A stretch of DNA of 64,000 bases from Hippasteria phrygiana. Taxonomy: Eukaryota > Echinodermata > Asteroidea > Valvatida > Goniasteridae. The translations under genes were made by a program, and so were the position numbers. Positions within the stretch are counted from its first letter, which is position 1; each line of letters starts with the position of its first letter. This document shows, one piece after another, positions 38,346 to 49,000 of this stretch. Under the pieces are notes generated by a model that worked only from the letters and a program-made list of their open reading frames with translations, was not told where the DNA came from and made no database searches. The stretch lies in contig JAZGUH010000185.1 of the NCBI GenBank assembly GCA_037893225.1, positions 1,922,001 to 1,986,000 of the forward strand. The letters run 5' to 3'.

Positions 38346-38465
38346 ATAGAGTACCGAAGTCTGACGTCAGTTGCCGCGGCAACTGGTTCCAAACACATGC
38401 AGTTTAGAATGTATTCTGGTTCCAAACATTGCATTGATTGACGTCATCCCTTCGGTACTCTATAG
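38346..38465. mobile_element. AGAGTACCGAAGT MITE, copy 3, nested
   Basis: It starts TAGAGTACCGAAGT and ends CTTCGGTACTCTA. It sits inside a host repeat whose halves (TTGAAATTACACACAAGTCTATGG and ATAGACTTGTGTGTAATTTC) are inverted around it. The host resembles 13365-13440 and the 60644 element family. Confidence 0.65.
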
Positions 38466-38835
38466 ACTTGTGTGTAATTTCAAGCCGTATACGGTGTCAC
38501 TGGTTCCCTCTCAATCCACTTGCATACTTAAATACGACCAATGTTTCTTTGGTAACCAGCGCGACCATGTTCTGTAGGATGGTTCCATCTAGTTTTGACT
38601 ATATAGACGTGGTCGATTAGCCAGTATTCGGGCAAACAATCGTTGATTGTGGTTATCTATATAGTCGTTGACCGAACTTGCTCTAAACACGATCGAAACT
38701 ACATTTCTTTATCCTGAGAACCAAATTTCCTTATTTCCCTCCCCCCCCCCCCCCCCCCCGATTTCCTTATTTTTATAAAACCACAAAAAAAGCCTAATAT
38801 ACTACTTTTCTTGTTTGCTACAAAGCAGAGGTCAG

Positions 38836-39060
38836 TCCCGGGGGGGGGGGGGGGGGGGTACTCACCCTTTTTAGGGTAGGGGGGTGCCTCTCATGATTTT
38901 GAGGTAAGACCGGTGGCTATACCACTTTGAACTTGCTTTTACTACCCATGCATAAACCAATATATAATAGGTACCCATGAAACTAGATTCAAATACCACC
39001 CATTGATATACCAACCCTAGATATTGACCCATCCAAATACCATACAACTCGTCCTTACAG
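38836..39060 (+). repeat. G-run repeat with CCATTGATATACCAA word, copy 1
   Basis: It opens with a long G-run and GTACTCACC, followed by ACCCATTGATATACCAA-type words. A related inverted block is at 42394-42590. Confidence 0.45.
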
Positions 39061-39179
39061 CAAAATACAGCCACCCCTATAAGTACAAATCGGCAGGTCG
39101 TGGTCAGAGGTCGGAAGGTTATTGTGCACACTCGACACGCGCGCGATCGAATACAAATACGGCGTACGACGATCGAGCT

Positions 39180-39561
39180 AACTGGTATATCATCATTTTT
39201 GGGGGGTTTTCGAAACGCTGGCTTCGGCTTGGCTTCGGCTTCGTCTCCGATTTCTGTATATCTGAGAAGCAAACAAAATGTAAGTATTCTAATTTTTACT
39301 TTCATAATCAACCGAATGAATGTTTCTGAAGCAGAACATGTACCAAAATTTAGAATATTTCCATTTGGGCAGCGCGTACAGACCACTGATCTCTACTACA
39401 CTGACATTTTTCAGCGCGTGGAACGACGCGCATAAAACTATCTGCGTGACGATACGTTTTCAACATCAACAAAATTTCAAACTGCGCTACTGCAGTTTGT
39501 CACAGCAATAAAAGACGACTGGGACTCGAAGCCAATATTCCGCAAAACTTTCATATCCCAG
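39180..39561 (+). other. possible unassigned exon pair
   Basis: A stretch ending AAACAAAAT|GTAAGT (39281) is followed by a fine acceptor at 39412 (CTGACATTTTTCAG) and a second consensus donor at 39562 (TCCCAG|GTAAGC). Reading frames across the junction are short and match nothing I know. It could be non-coding RNA or 5' UTR exons of MEGF8. Confidence 0.25.
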
Positions 39562-39965
39562 GTAAGCGTCCACCTTATTTTTTTTATCTATTACTAAATT
39601 AGCTTGATTTATGGAAATTGATGGGTTTGACACGTTCCACGTTTGGTGGTTGAATGGTACAACCCCGCCCTAAAACGAAAGGCTAGATCCGCCCCTGACA
39701 TCCAAGCTAACTACAGGGGCACAAAGGCAGAAAAACTATGGTCAAAACATCATATTCAAAGGGCAGTAGTACCTTGATATCGTGGATTTTGGAGTCATGT
39801 CGTTGTATTAGCCAATGACTGCAATTTGCTGCAAAACAGTTTGAAACCAATTTTATCGAAATATATGTGCATTATATTTATAATCATTGTGCAGAGATCC
39901 TGTGGGTTTGCTGCATCACGTTGTTGATTTAGCAAAGTTGGGGTAATGATAGGAATATATAACGT

Positions 39966-40300
39966 GGAGCGCTGTGGCCTCGTGGCTTAGTGTATTGAAC
40001 TCAAGATCTCGGTGACACTGCAGATTGTGGGTTCGAGACCGGCTGGGGTCATGGTACTTGTGTCCTTGAGCAAGGCACTTCGTCATAAGTTGCTTCTCTC
40101 CACCCAGGAGTAAATGGGTACCTGTGAGGGCAGTGATGGTTGTGTTTGATTAGCCCGTGTGCACTTAAAATAGCAGCCGGGGCTGTATACTCCCCAGGAA
40201 GCTGAGAAGGTTTCAGAAATGATTAATGGGCCCGATGACCAGGGGTAATAATATATGTAAAGCGCTTTGATCTTGCTAAAACTAAAAGCGCTATATAAGA
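39966..40300 (+). mobile_element. tRNA-headed SINE with Deu-type core
   Basis: GGCCTCGTGGCTTAG and GTGGGTTCGAGACC are A/B-box-like. They are followed by the conserved core TCCTTGAGCAAGGCACTTCG, GGAGTAAATGGGTACCTG and the tail TAAAGCGCTTTGA ... AGCGCTATATAAGA, as in deuterostome Deu/core SINEs. Confidence 0.85.
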
Positions 40301-40611
40301 ATCTGTAGTATACGTCCTAAATTAGATTTTATTTTACATTCCAGTAAAATTGCTTCTAAAATGCCAAGTTAAAACTGGAGGTAGCGTTCCTCATTTCTTA
40401 TGGTAAATATTTTATAAACGGGGGTGGGTGGGGGTGGGGGGGGGTACCCCTAGAACTATGGGGTTCCCGACAGGAACCCCATAGAAAGAAGCCTATTTTT
40501 TCCATAGGCTAGTACAGCAAGAATAAGAAATTCATTCCCATGCACTCACGTTTGACATGTGCGCACGAAAACCGCTACACAGTTTCCCCACAAAATCCTA
40601 CTCAGCCTCAT

Positions 40612-40613
<2 letters not shown>

Positions 40614-40645
<32 letters not shown>
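40614..40645 (+). repeat. poly-G run
   Basis: Uninterrupted G-run of nearly 30 bases. The assembled length is unlikely to be exact. Confidence 0.9.
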
Positions 40646-40859
40646 ATGAAAGATTTCTTTTGTCTCGTTTGTATTTTTCGGGTACGCAGTTTAACTTGTA
40701 CCTCTGAGTCCGAGAAGAAACTCTTTCACTAAAACCATTGCCGATCTTTTGCAATATTATTGACTGCATTTAAACTAAACATTAAATAATGTATTATGGA
40801 TTGGCAATGCGCACTCACTGGTCTTGCTGTGCCGGGAAGAAAATCGCGGAGAAACGTTT

Positions 40860-41025
40860 ACCAGGCGCCGGCTGGTTCATACTTTTTGCGAAAACGAATG
40901 CGATGCGAATTTGACACGAAAAAACATTCGCTGGAGTTGAAATGTGTTTAACTTTGGGAATTCTCAGCGAGAATATACTTGCCCTGACGTCACAAATTCA
41001 GGTCCGCTTTTACGCCGAGACAGGT
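40860..41025 (+). other. possible untranslated exon ending in a consensus donor
   Basis: A CRE-like TGACGTCA (40985-40992) precedes CCGAGACAG|GTGAGT at 41026. MEGF8 needs an upstream 5' UTR exon, because its ATG exon seems to begin at an acceptor, and this is one candidate. No coding claim is made. Confidence 0.2.
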
Positions 41026-41787
41026 GAGTCTTTGCCCAAAGATAATAAAGCTAAAGAAAAATATCACGAGGGTAGATGTTTCCTTTTTCTTCTTGAAATA
41101 ACTGTTCAAGTAAATTACCTTAGAAATGATAATATCACTCAACAAGCAACACCCTAAGTTTGCAAGTCCTAAAATGATAAAATCCTAGAAGACTGGTCTG
41201 GTGGAAGTGTTTATCTTGAGTATATTTAAATTTACCTTGGTGATAAATGTATATAAAACAGCTGAGTGGGGATTACCGACACTGAACATCTTTTTATAAA
41301 TTTCGTTAATTGTGGGCTTCCTCTGATACAGAACGGTCTGGAGACATTAAACCTCAAAACAATGATTGCAGTAGATATTACAGTTTCTGTCAGACACATC
41401 TTTTTAAATTTTGATTTGATTATTAAAATGATTAGTGTGAACTAAAAATATGATGGTTGTGATAAAATTGAAATTTCAAAGCCGTTACAGTTTTTAATCC
41501 ATTTCCAGGGCGATAATGTGATCATTCTTCTCTGTGATTGCCTCTGATAAAATTAACAGGTGTTAAAATATGGCTGTATATTATTTTACTGTATTAGTTT
41601 TAATCTTTTTGACGCAATGTGTGAATAAATGCTTTCAATAAACTAAATTCGATTACTTATTTTTATTGAGTGATTCGTTCACACTTGGTGCGCGTCGCCC
41701 CACGCCTACAGCGCGTAGAGCGTCCATATGGGAGAACGGGGACATTTGCGAAGACTCAATGGCGCGTCTGTACGCGCTGCCCATCTA

Positions 41788-42224
41788 GGGCCTGTTTGTT
41801 TCACACAGATCCGGATCTCGATCAGTGATCCGGAGCTTCGAAAGCTGCTCCGGATCTCGTTTTTAGGGATCCTTCTCGTAAGGTGGGTTCGCAAGATCCA
41901 AGATGGCGACGTGCGAGACGGACAGAGGAAAAAGTGACGTAATTTTTCGTAGATTTGAAGCACTTAATGAGCTTTTTTGACAGTATTTAGTCATAATTCT
42001 TTTACAATGTATTTTTTGTTGTACGATTTATTTACTTTTCTTAAAATACGAGATAGTTTATCATAAAAATAATCCTACAAAATCTGAAGCAGACGATTTT
42101 GTTGTGCAGTACAAATTCTCTTAGCATGCAACATATAGCGAGAGGGCGCCCTAAAGGGTTCGCGATCCTGTTTGTTTTCGTTCGGCTCTGGACCTCCCGA
42201 TCTGTGTGAAACAAACAGGCCCAC
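41788..42224 (-). mobile_element. about 440-bp terminal-inverted-repeat element, copy 2
   Basis: The ends GGGCCTGTTTGTTTCACACAG and TGTGTGAAACAAACAGGCCC form near-perfect 20-bp inverted repeats. The interior is the reverse complement of 37750-38195. Non-autonomous. Confidence 0.85.
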
Positions 42225-42393
42225 AGTCTTTTTAATTCTATATCTATGAACTGGTACATACGCGGTATGAGCATAATGCACACAACGCAGACGTTTCCAA
42301 TCACACGCCCACGTTTTAATATTTTGCTGTCGGGAATAATTATCTCTCTCGGGCGATCTTTAACGTTATTACTACCACTCAATCTGGAAAATT

Positions 42394-42590
42394 GACGACC
42401 CATTGATATACCAATATGTGATAAAAGCCCTTGTCAATACAGAGGATAGAATTACAACCGATAAGTATACCACCAAACGGGAACAAAAAGAGGTCATTGG
42501 TATACCGGACTGTCGAAAATGCGACCCATGTTTGCGGCACGTCCCCGTGTGGCCATTTGTACTGAGTACCCCCCCCCCCCCCCGGGAGGT
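42394..42590 (-). repeat. C-run repeat with CCATTGATATACCAA word, copy 2
   Basis: ACCCATTGATATACCAATATG at the start, then GTACTGAGTAC and a C-run at the end. It is related to 38836-39060. Confidence 0.45.
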
Positions 42591-43735
42591 CAGTACAGTG
42601 CTCAAAATATGCGGTCTCTTTTTAAAAAATCAAGTTGTGTGCACTATGTGCAGTGTATTGGTGAAATATTTTGACAACAGCTAGACCAACTTGCTGGAAG
42701 GGTTATCCTCATTAAATAAAAAACAAGTTTTATTCTACTAGTCTTGCTTCAAGTCGTTTTGAAACTGACAGGATATTCAATAAAACAACTAATTTTGGAG
42801 AATATTGTAGAATTTGCTCAGAATTTAATGATTTCCTTCGAAATTCTTTAGATTTGGGGTATTTCTTCAAAATGTCCTTAATTTTTTTTTAATTCTTAGA
42901 AATTTCTTCGAGAGTTAAATAAAATCCTTAAAATAAGGGAATTTCCATGAAATTATTTTGCGCACGAATCTCCTTTGGGTCACCGGACGGACCGGGAACC
43001 AGTCTACGGTCTCTGTCGCTGGCATCAACAGAGGGCGCACTCAATATATTGATTATGCAAATATATTTTCAGGTCAACAAATTTCTCATAATGTCACAGC
43101 GCTAGCGATGACGAAAAATCCAGGGAGTCGAGACGAACAAGGCACTGGAACTTGGCCAAAGAATAACGCCGTTTTCTTTCGATTTTTACCATTTGTGGGA
43201 GAAATTATGGATTATTTGGAAAGACTAATATCCCATTAACAGATCGAGGTTGGAGTTTATGAGTCTACGAGTGGAACTTTGGGAGGTATGGGAGCTTCTT
43301 TTTTTACTTGGATGTCTGAAGTTCTAGTTGGGCAACGTTAGGCAGAAAATTGATCAATTCAGCTGATTCAAAATGGCGTCCAAAAAAAACAAAAAAAATT
43401 GCAGAGGTAACTGCAAAACGGGAATTCCCTCTTTCATGTTGGCGTTATTTTCGGGGTCTGACGCGTCTGAATTATGTCATGTGCTGAGGGATAGAATCAG
43501 GTAGGCCTAAATCATTGCCATTTTAGAACATCCTAGGGCTAGGCGCTCAGCTGGCATATTGCAAATTGCAAATGTTGACATGACATGCAAATTGCAATGA
43601 TGCATGATCATACATTTTTTTGCAGTTTGCACGAACGGAGGACATGACATGCAATATGCATGCGTAGATTATTATTTAATTTTGCATTAAATTGTTTATT
43701 ATGAACCAAGTCATGACAGTGGGGTAAAATTACAG
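42591..43735. other. intergenic stretch, nothing recognised
   Basis: AT-rich, with short direct words (GACATGCAAATTGCAATGATGC near 43575-43660). A 93-codon frame at 42958-43239 shows no family resemblance. Confidence 0.4.
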
Positions 43736-43740
43736 ATTAA

Positions 43741-43892
43741 TTAACCCTCCTATACTTATAACTTTCACAGCCTATCAAAATCTCTAAACACCAACTCTGA
43801 CAGTTTGTGTGTGTTTCAATCTGAAATTTGATAGGTTTTGATCTGTACAGCAGCTGGGTCGATTTTGGCCCTGAGAACAGGAGGGTTTTAAA
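43741..43892. mobile_element. TTAA-type MITE, AACCCTCCTA ends
   Basis: The left end TTAACCCTCCTATAC and the right end ACAGGAGGGTTTTAA are inverted. It is related to the element at 49657-49805 (AACCCTCC ... GGAGGGTTAA). TTAA flanks suggest a piggyBac-type mechanism. Confidence 0.6.
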
Positions 43893-43971
43893 AAGTTTGC
43901 AAATTAAAAGGAAATAAATAAAATAGGCCTAACGTTAGTCGTTAGCCCTATTAATTATGCCCCGTCATAGT

Positions 43972-44727
43972 CAAAGTAACTTGGACCCTCGCCTTTTTTA
44001 ACATTTGGACATGATCTGGTGATAGTAGTAGGGTACAAGTAAGTCTGCAGTGGTCGTGCGGTGATTTCGAAAATATGTCTGAAATCCCAACAAAAAAATC
44101 TGATTTCACCCTTAAAACGACCACCAAAATACTAGATATGCCACCTGCGGAACAAGTGGAGTTCCATAAAGATGGAGGTACTAAGGTTCACTTACCATCC
44201 TGATAAAAAGTGAAATTTGCCGTTCAATTCGCAGAGACCCGTAAGACATGTCTTTTCGCTGCCATGGAGTTCAAATCGTGACCCCTCGACCTTATGACGT
44301 CACCCCTGTGCGGGCTCAGGCACGCATGCGCGACAAGCCCTATGCCAGCGACTGTACCATTTATAAAACAGTCATCGGGGGTCACAGGGGTCACATCGTA
44401 AGGTCGAGGGGTCACGATTTGAACTCCATGGCAGTGAAAAGACATGTCTTACGGGTCTCTGTGAATTGAATGGTAAATTTCACTTTTTATTTAGATGGTA
44501 AGTGAACCTTAGTACCTCCATCTTAATCATGGAACTCCACTTGTTCCGCAGGTGGCGTATTTAGTATTTTGGTGGTCGTTTTAAGGGTGAAATCGGATGT
44601 TTTTGTTGGGATTTAAGACATATTTTCGAAATCACCGCACGACCACTGTAGACTTACTTGGACCCTACTATCGCCAGATCATGTCCAAATGTTAAAAAAG
44701 GCGATAGAGGGTCCAATTTAATCGGAC
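43972..44727. mobile_element. long palindromic foldback element 1, arms about 350 bp
   Basis: The left arm (CTTGGACCCTCGCC ... GACATGATCTGG ... GTGGTCGTGCGGTGATTTCG ... CCTCGACCTTATGACGTCAC) is the reverse complement of the right arm (GTGACATCGTAAGGTCGAGG-like block through GGCGATAGAGGGTCCAA). The centre is near 44350-44380 (ACCATTTATAAAACAGTC). Confidence 0.85.
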
Positions 44728-45330
44728 TAAGAGGTACTAAGGTTCACTTACTATCTGGATAAGAAGTGAAATTTACTGTTTAATTTGCAGAGACCCGTAA
44801 GACATGTCTTTTCACTGCCATGAAGTTCAAATCGTGACCCCTCGACCTTATGACGTCACCCCTGTGCAGGCTCACGCACGCATGCGCGACAAGCCGTATG
44901 CCGGCGACTGTTTCACGTTAATTGTACCATTCATAAAACAGTCGTTGGAAAACGGCTTGTCGCGCATGCGTGCGTGAGCCCGCACAGGGGTGACGTCATA
45001 AGGTCGAGGGGTCATGATTTGAACTCCATGGCAGTGAAAAGACATGTCATACAGGTCTCTGCGAATTGAATGGTAAATTTCACTTTTTATCCGGATGGTA
45101 AGTGGACCTTAGTACCTCCATCTTAATCATGGAACTCCACTTGTTCCGTAGGTTGCGTATCTAGTATTTTTGTGGTCGTTTTAAGGGTGAAATCGGATGT
45201 TTTTGTTGGGATTTCAGACATATTTTCGGAATCACCACTCGACCACTGCAGACTTACTTGGACCCTACTATCGCCAGATCATGTCCAAATGTTAAAAAAG
45301 GCGATAGAGGGTCCAAGTTACTCGGACTAG
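44728..45330. mobile_element. long palindromic foldback element 2, left arm shortened
   Basis: It begins part-way into the left arm (GGTACTAAGGTTCACTTACT), has the same centre (ATTCATAAAACAGTCGTTGG) and a complete right arm ending GGCGATAGAGGGTCCAAG. It directly abuts element 1, which suggests tandem duplication or insertion into its end. Confidence 0.8.
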
Positions 45331-45607
45331 CCCCGCCGCACGAGTAGACTCTCGCTCTCGGCCATACTGCGCTGCCTGCAAAAAGTTGGGGATTTTTTTG
45401 GTTTTTAAATGGAAATCATTCGGCCTCAAACTCGGCATATAGGTTCACTTACCCAAGCATCTCAATATTTTGCCATAATTAGGACTTTTTCATGGTTCTG
45501 TCTGGTGTAATTTGTCTCTAAATGTGCAACATAAACTGTTTACCCTTCTCAGTCCTGAAGACAATTCAATATGGCGGAATCATGTCTGCGCATGCGCACA
45601 CAGCTCA

Positions 45608-45704
45608 TCGCACCAAAAAACCAGACGGTTGTTTTATGAAATTGGATGTCCATGCACCAGTTAATGGTATTTCATAAAACAACCGTCGGGTTTTTTGGTG
45701 TGAT
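45608..45704. mobile_element. short foldback element
   Basis: CGCACCAAAAAACCAGACGG and GTTGTTTTATGAAAT on the left are mirrored by ATTTCATAAAACAACCGTCG and GGTTTTTTGGTGTG on the right. Confidence 0.8.
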
Positions 45705-46060
45705 AAGCCATGTCAAGATAATGTATAAATGTTGGGTTAGAAAATTTTGTGACGAGAGTTAGGGCTTCTGCACAAAATTGAAAAATTTCTCCCACAGCAG
45801 TTTATACAATGTATGTGTCTCTCTGTAAGGTTTGTAAAAACCTTACAGTTCTGAAAGTATAAAACAACAATGAAGGGCTGAAGAGACACGGGGTGTTGTC
45901 CAGTATCTGCTTGCTATCGGACCTCGGATTGAAACCATGTGACTCATTGCTTTAAACTTCAACAAAGGCAGCAAGAAAAGTGCACTGAAATATTGCAAGA
46001 AACTAACCTTAAGATTTCAACATGAAGCTAAATTTGTATTCCTTCTAAAATTCTTTCAGA

Positions 46061-49000
46061 ATGCAAATGATCATGGATGGGATGTCCAGTACCACGGCGC
46101 TTTCAGCCCTGCTTGTCCTGTGCAACGTTTGCCAGATGGTATCTGCAGCTGGTTGTTCAGGCCTCCGGAGGGCGCTCTTGACCGATCTGGAGGGGACGGT
46201 TACCGACGGAGTGGGTTTTTATGATGAAAACGTTCACTGTGAATGGTTAATAAAGGGTGAGTTATTTGGACTGATAACCGTATCGAAGCAAGACGGGGGC
46301 CAGACATAGGCTGAAGTTTACAAATAGAAATGCAGATTTGACCTGTTTATAGTTTTACTAGCCTGTATATAATTTGGGGTTTTATTAATTTTGTATGCAT
46401 TTTCCCTTTAAGCCTTAAACCCTGCCAAATCCAACAATTTTAATATGATTTTGTATGCGGCACCCTAGGGGGGGGGGGTGGTAAGGGGTAGACTAAGTTC
46501 TGTTTGGTGCATGATCAGTCATGAAGTTGATACATGTATTTCGGAAACTAAACGGCCAGTGGTAATTGACTTTATGGCTTTATGTACTCTCTAGATAATC
46601 ATCTATCACACCGGAAAAACGCACATTAAACCACACAATGACTCGGTTTATTGCAATCCTGTATTTAATACTGAAATCATTTTTTGGATATAAATTTTAA
46701 CGGGAAGGTTACTGAAAGCAAGTCTGGGTAGTCCTGAGCAATTTTCACTTGAATTTGTATGCCGGGCTAGTACTACATTGTACTTCAAGGCCTGACCCAG
46801 TCGTATGACTAAACTACATGTTCGGGTTTGAATCCCGCTCCTGCCAATTTTCTTTGTTCTACCACATGTAAATAGATTTTAAAAGTCGTCAAACAATCCA
46901 CAAGGGAAACTTACTAGGTAAATTTGAATACATCCTCCAAGTGAACAAAGAAACCGACGGGAGCGAGATTCGAACCTGCGACCTTTGGGTTACCGTACCG
47001 GCGCTCTACCAACTGAGCTATCTTGCCCTATGTTGGCGGTCTCACAAATTGTCAGTATCTTTGTTCGGGTGGGCGCTAGTCAGAAGTCATAAACCCAGAA
47101 TGCCGTATAGCCAGGGATCACACCCAATTGTACGATACAAGCATTGAAACCACCACCTTTTTAATTTCAAAAGAAAACATTTGATAAAAGTTAGGAAGGA
47201 CTGACGTTTCCATCCCAGCAGAATCTTTCTCAGAAGGCTAAATGACACAACAGGGCAATTCCGCGGTAACGGTAACGGAATTTCATAAGAATTTGGGCTG
47301 TATTTTTACATGCTGTGGATTAGTCTTATGGCCTACCTGATTACAAACACTTTTATATGGTCTGGTTATATCCCTGCTATCATATAAAAAAAAAAAAATG
47401 AAACTTCCTACATGTGGAAAGATCCAAGGCCAAAAATGTGTCGGTAACGGAATGACGTCAGAAAATTATGGATTTGTTTTACCTTAATTACCAAATAAAA
47501 TTCTATGAAATCTACATAACCAATAAAGATATTTTCAAACGATGTTTGGTTCCTTGCTACACGTAAACATGTATTTAGCCACTCTGGACACCTAATATAA
47601 TGGTGATTTGATCAACTTAATAAAATGAGTCATTTTACTCATTTCCTATACGGAATTGTCCAACAAGTTTACAAATAGGATTTGAAGGTTTGCATGGAGA
47701 AGATGGCAAGAAGAAAAAGATTTGCATTAGCTCCATGTGGCTACTCTTTTTTTTGCGGGTTTGTGGGGTTCCGAAAAGAACCGGGGGAAACTCAACATTT
47801 CAGACAGTGTAGTCTTTCCTTCGTGAGGCGTCTCCTGATGACGAGCAGCGTATACTGTCTGAAATGTTGAGTTCTTTTCAGAACCCAACAAACTCGCACA
47901 AGAGAGTTGCCACAAAGAAACTAAGTTACATGTATGCTCGTGTTTTGCAAAATATGTATGAAAACAAGTTGAGCTAGATATTTATTTCATGGTGACTTAA
48001 CCTCTTTTGTTGTTGTTGTTGTTGCTGTTTGACCTTTAGCCCCTGATCCCAACATGACCATCACCTTGACGTTCAAGGAGTTTGAGACGGAGTGCACGTA
48101 CGACTTCTTGACAGTCTACGATGGGGACTCCTTCACGAGTACAGTTCTAGGAACATTTAGCGGCAACCTATTACCGGGGCCAGTGCAAGCCAAAAGTGGC
48201 AAAGTAAGTCCCTCCGATCACTGATTTGATTTAATTTGTTATCGATTTTTCACCAATCAACACAACAAATGAAAAAACAACTTTAAAAGGAAAATACACA
48301 GACATTGTCTGCCCTTGGCCGCCTGTCTGCCTGTCCATGGGATGGACGATATTTTGGACAGGCAGTTTTGCTTGTAGAAAATGTACTAATTCCATTTTTG
48401 TATACAGTGTTCGTTAATCCTTCAGATGAAATCTCAATATTTCCTTCCAAATTAGTGGCAAAAATGGTAACAAATGCACAGATCACAGCAAAAGTTTATC
48501 AGTAGGCAAATTTCTGTTATTGCAAAATCCAGCAGAAAGTTTCCCAAAATTCTTTTTTTTTGTTCTCTTTTTTTTATTATCCTAAATTTTGTTCTGGACT
48601 CGGTCCTGAATTCTCATTTAGATTATCCCGAATTCTGTTTTAGATTATCCCATTTTCTGTTTTGGATTATCCCATTTTCTGTTTTGGATTATCCTAAATT
48701 CTGTTTCGGATTATCCCAAATTCTGTTTTGGGTTATCCGTTTTCTGTTTTGGATTATCCCTTTTCTGTTTTGGATTATCCCGAATTTGGTTTTGGATGAT
48801 CCCGAATTCTGTTTTGGATGATCCCGAATTCTGTTTTGGATGATCCCGAATTCTGTTTTGGATGATCCCGAATTCTGTTTCGGATGATCCCGAATTCTGT
48901 TTCGGATGATCCCGAATTCTGTTTCGGATGATCCCGAATTCTGTTTCGGATGATCCCGAATTCTGTTTCGGATGATCCCGAATTCTGTTTTGGATGATCC

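Larger units (their letters stand above)
46061..48203 (+). other. MEGF8: MEGF8 signal peptide and CUB domain exons
   Basis: Exon 1 encodes a leader with hydrophobic core ALSALLVLCNVCQMV and probable cleavage at VSA, then CSGLRRALLTDLEG. Exon 2 (48040-48203) encodes MTITLTFKEFETECTYDFL and VYDGDS, the central CUB strand pair with calcium-type acidic residues. The CUB closes in exon 3 (MLIHLYSDTNYPLNG). Confidence 0.9.

Noticed and set aside
38871..39386. 171-codon minus-strand frame
   Set aside because: It overlaps a G-run repeat and GGCTTCGGCTT direct repeats; no family similarity was seen.
42958..43239. 93-codon plus-strand frame
   Set aside because: No similarity recognised and no splice context; not supported as a gene.
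44224..44469. Two similar 73-codon frames on opposite strands
   Set aside because: They are the two arms of a palindrome; the symmetry explains the matching frames.
46930..47035. tRNA gene on the minus strand
   Set aside because: A and B boxes are present, but the acceptor stem is poorly paired and the same sequence recurs as a longer dispersed unit, so it is called a SINE.
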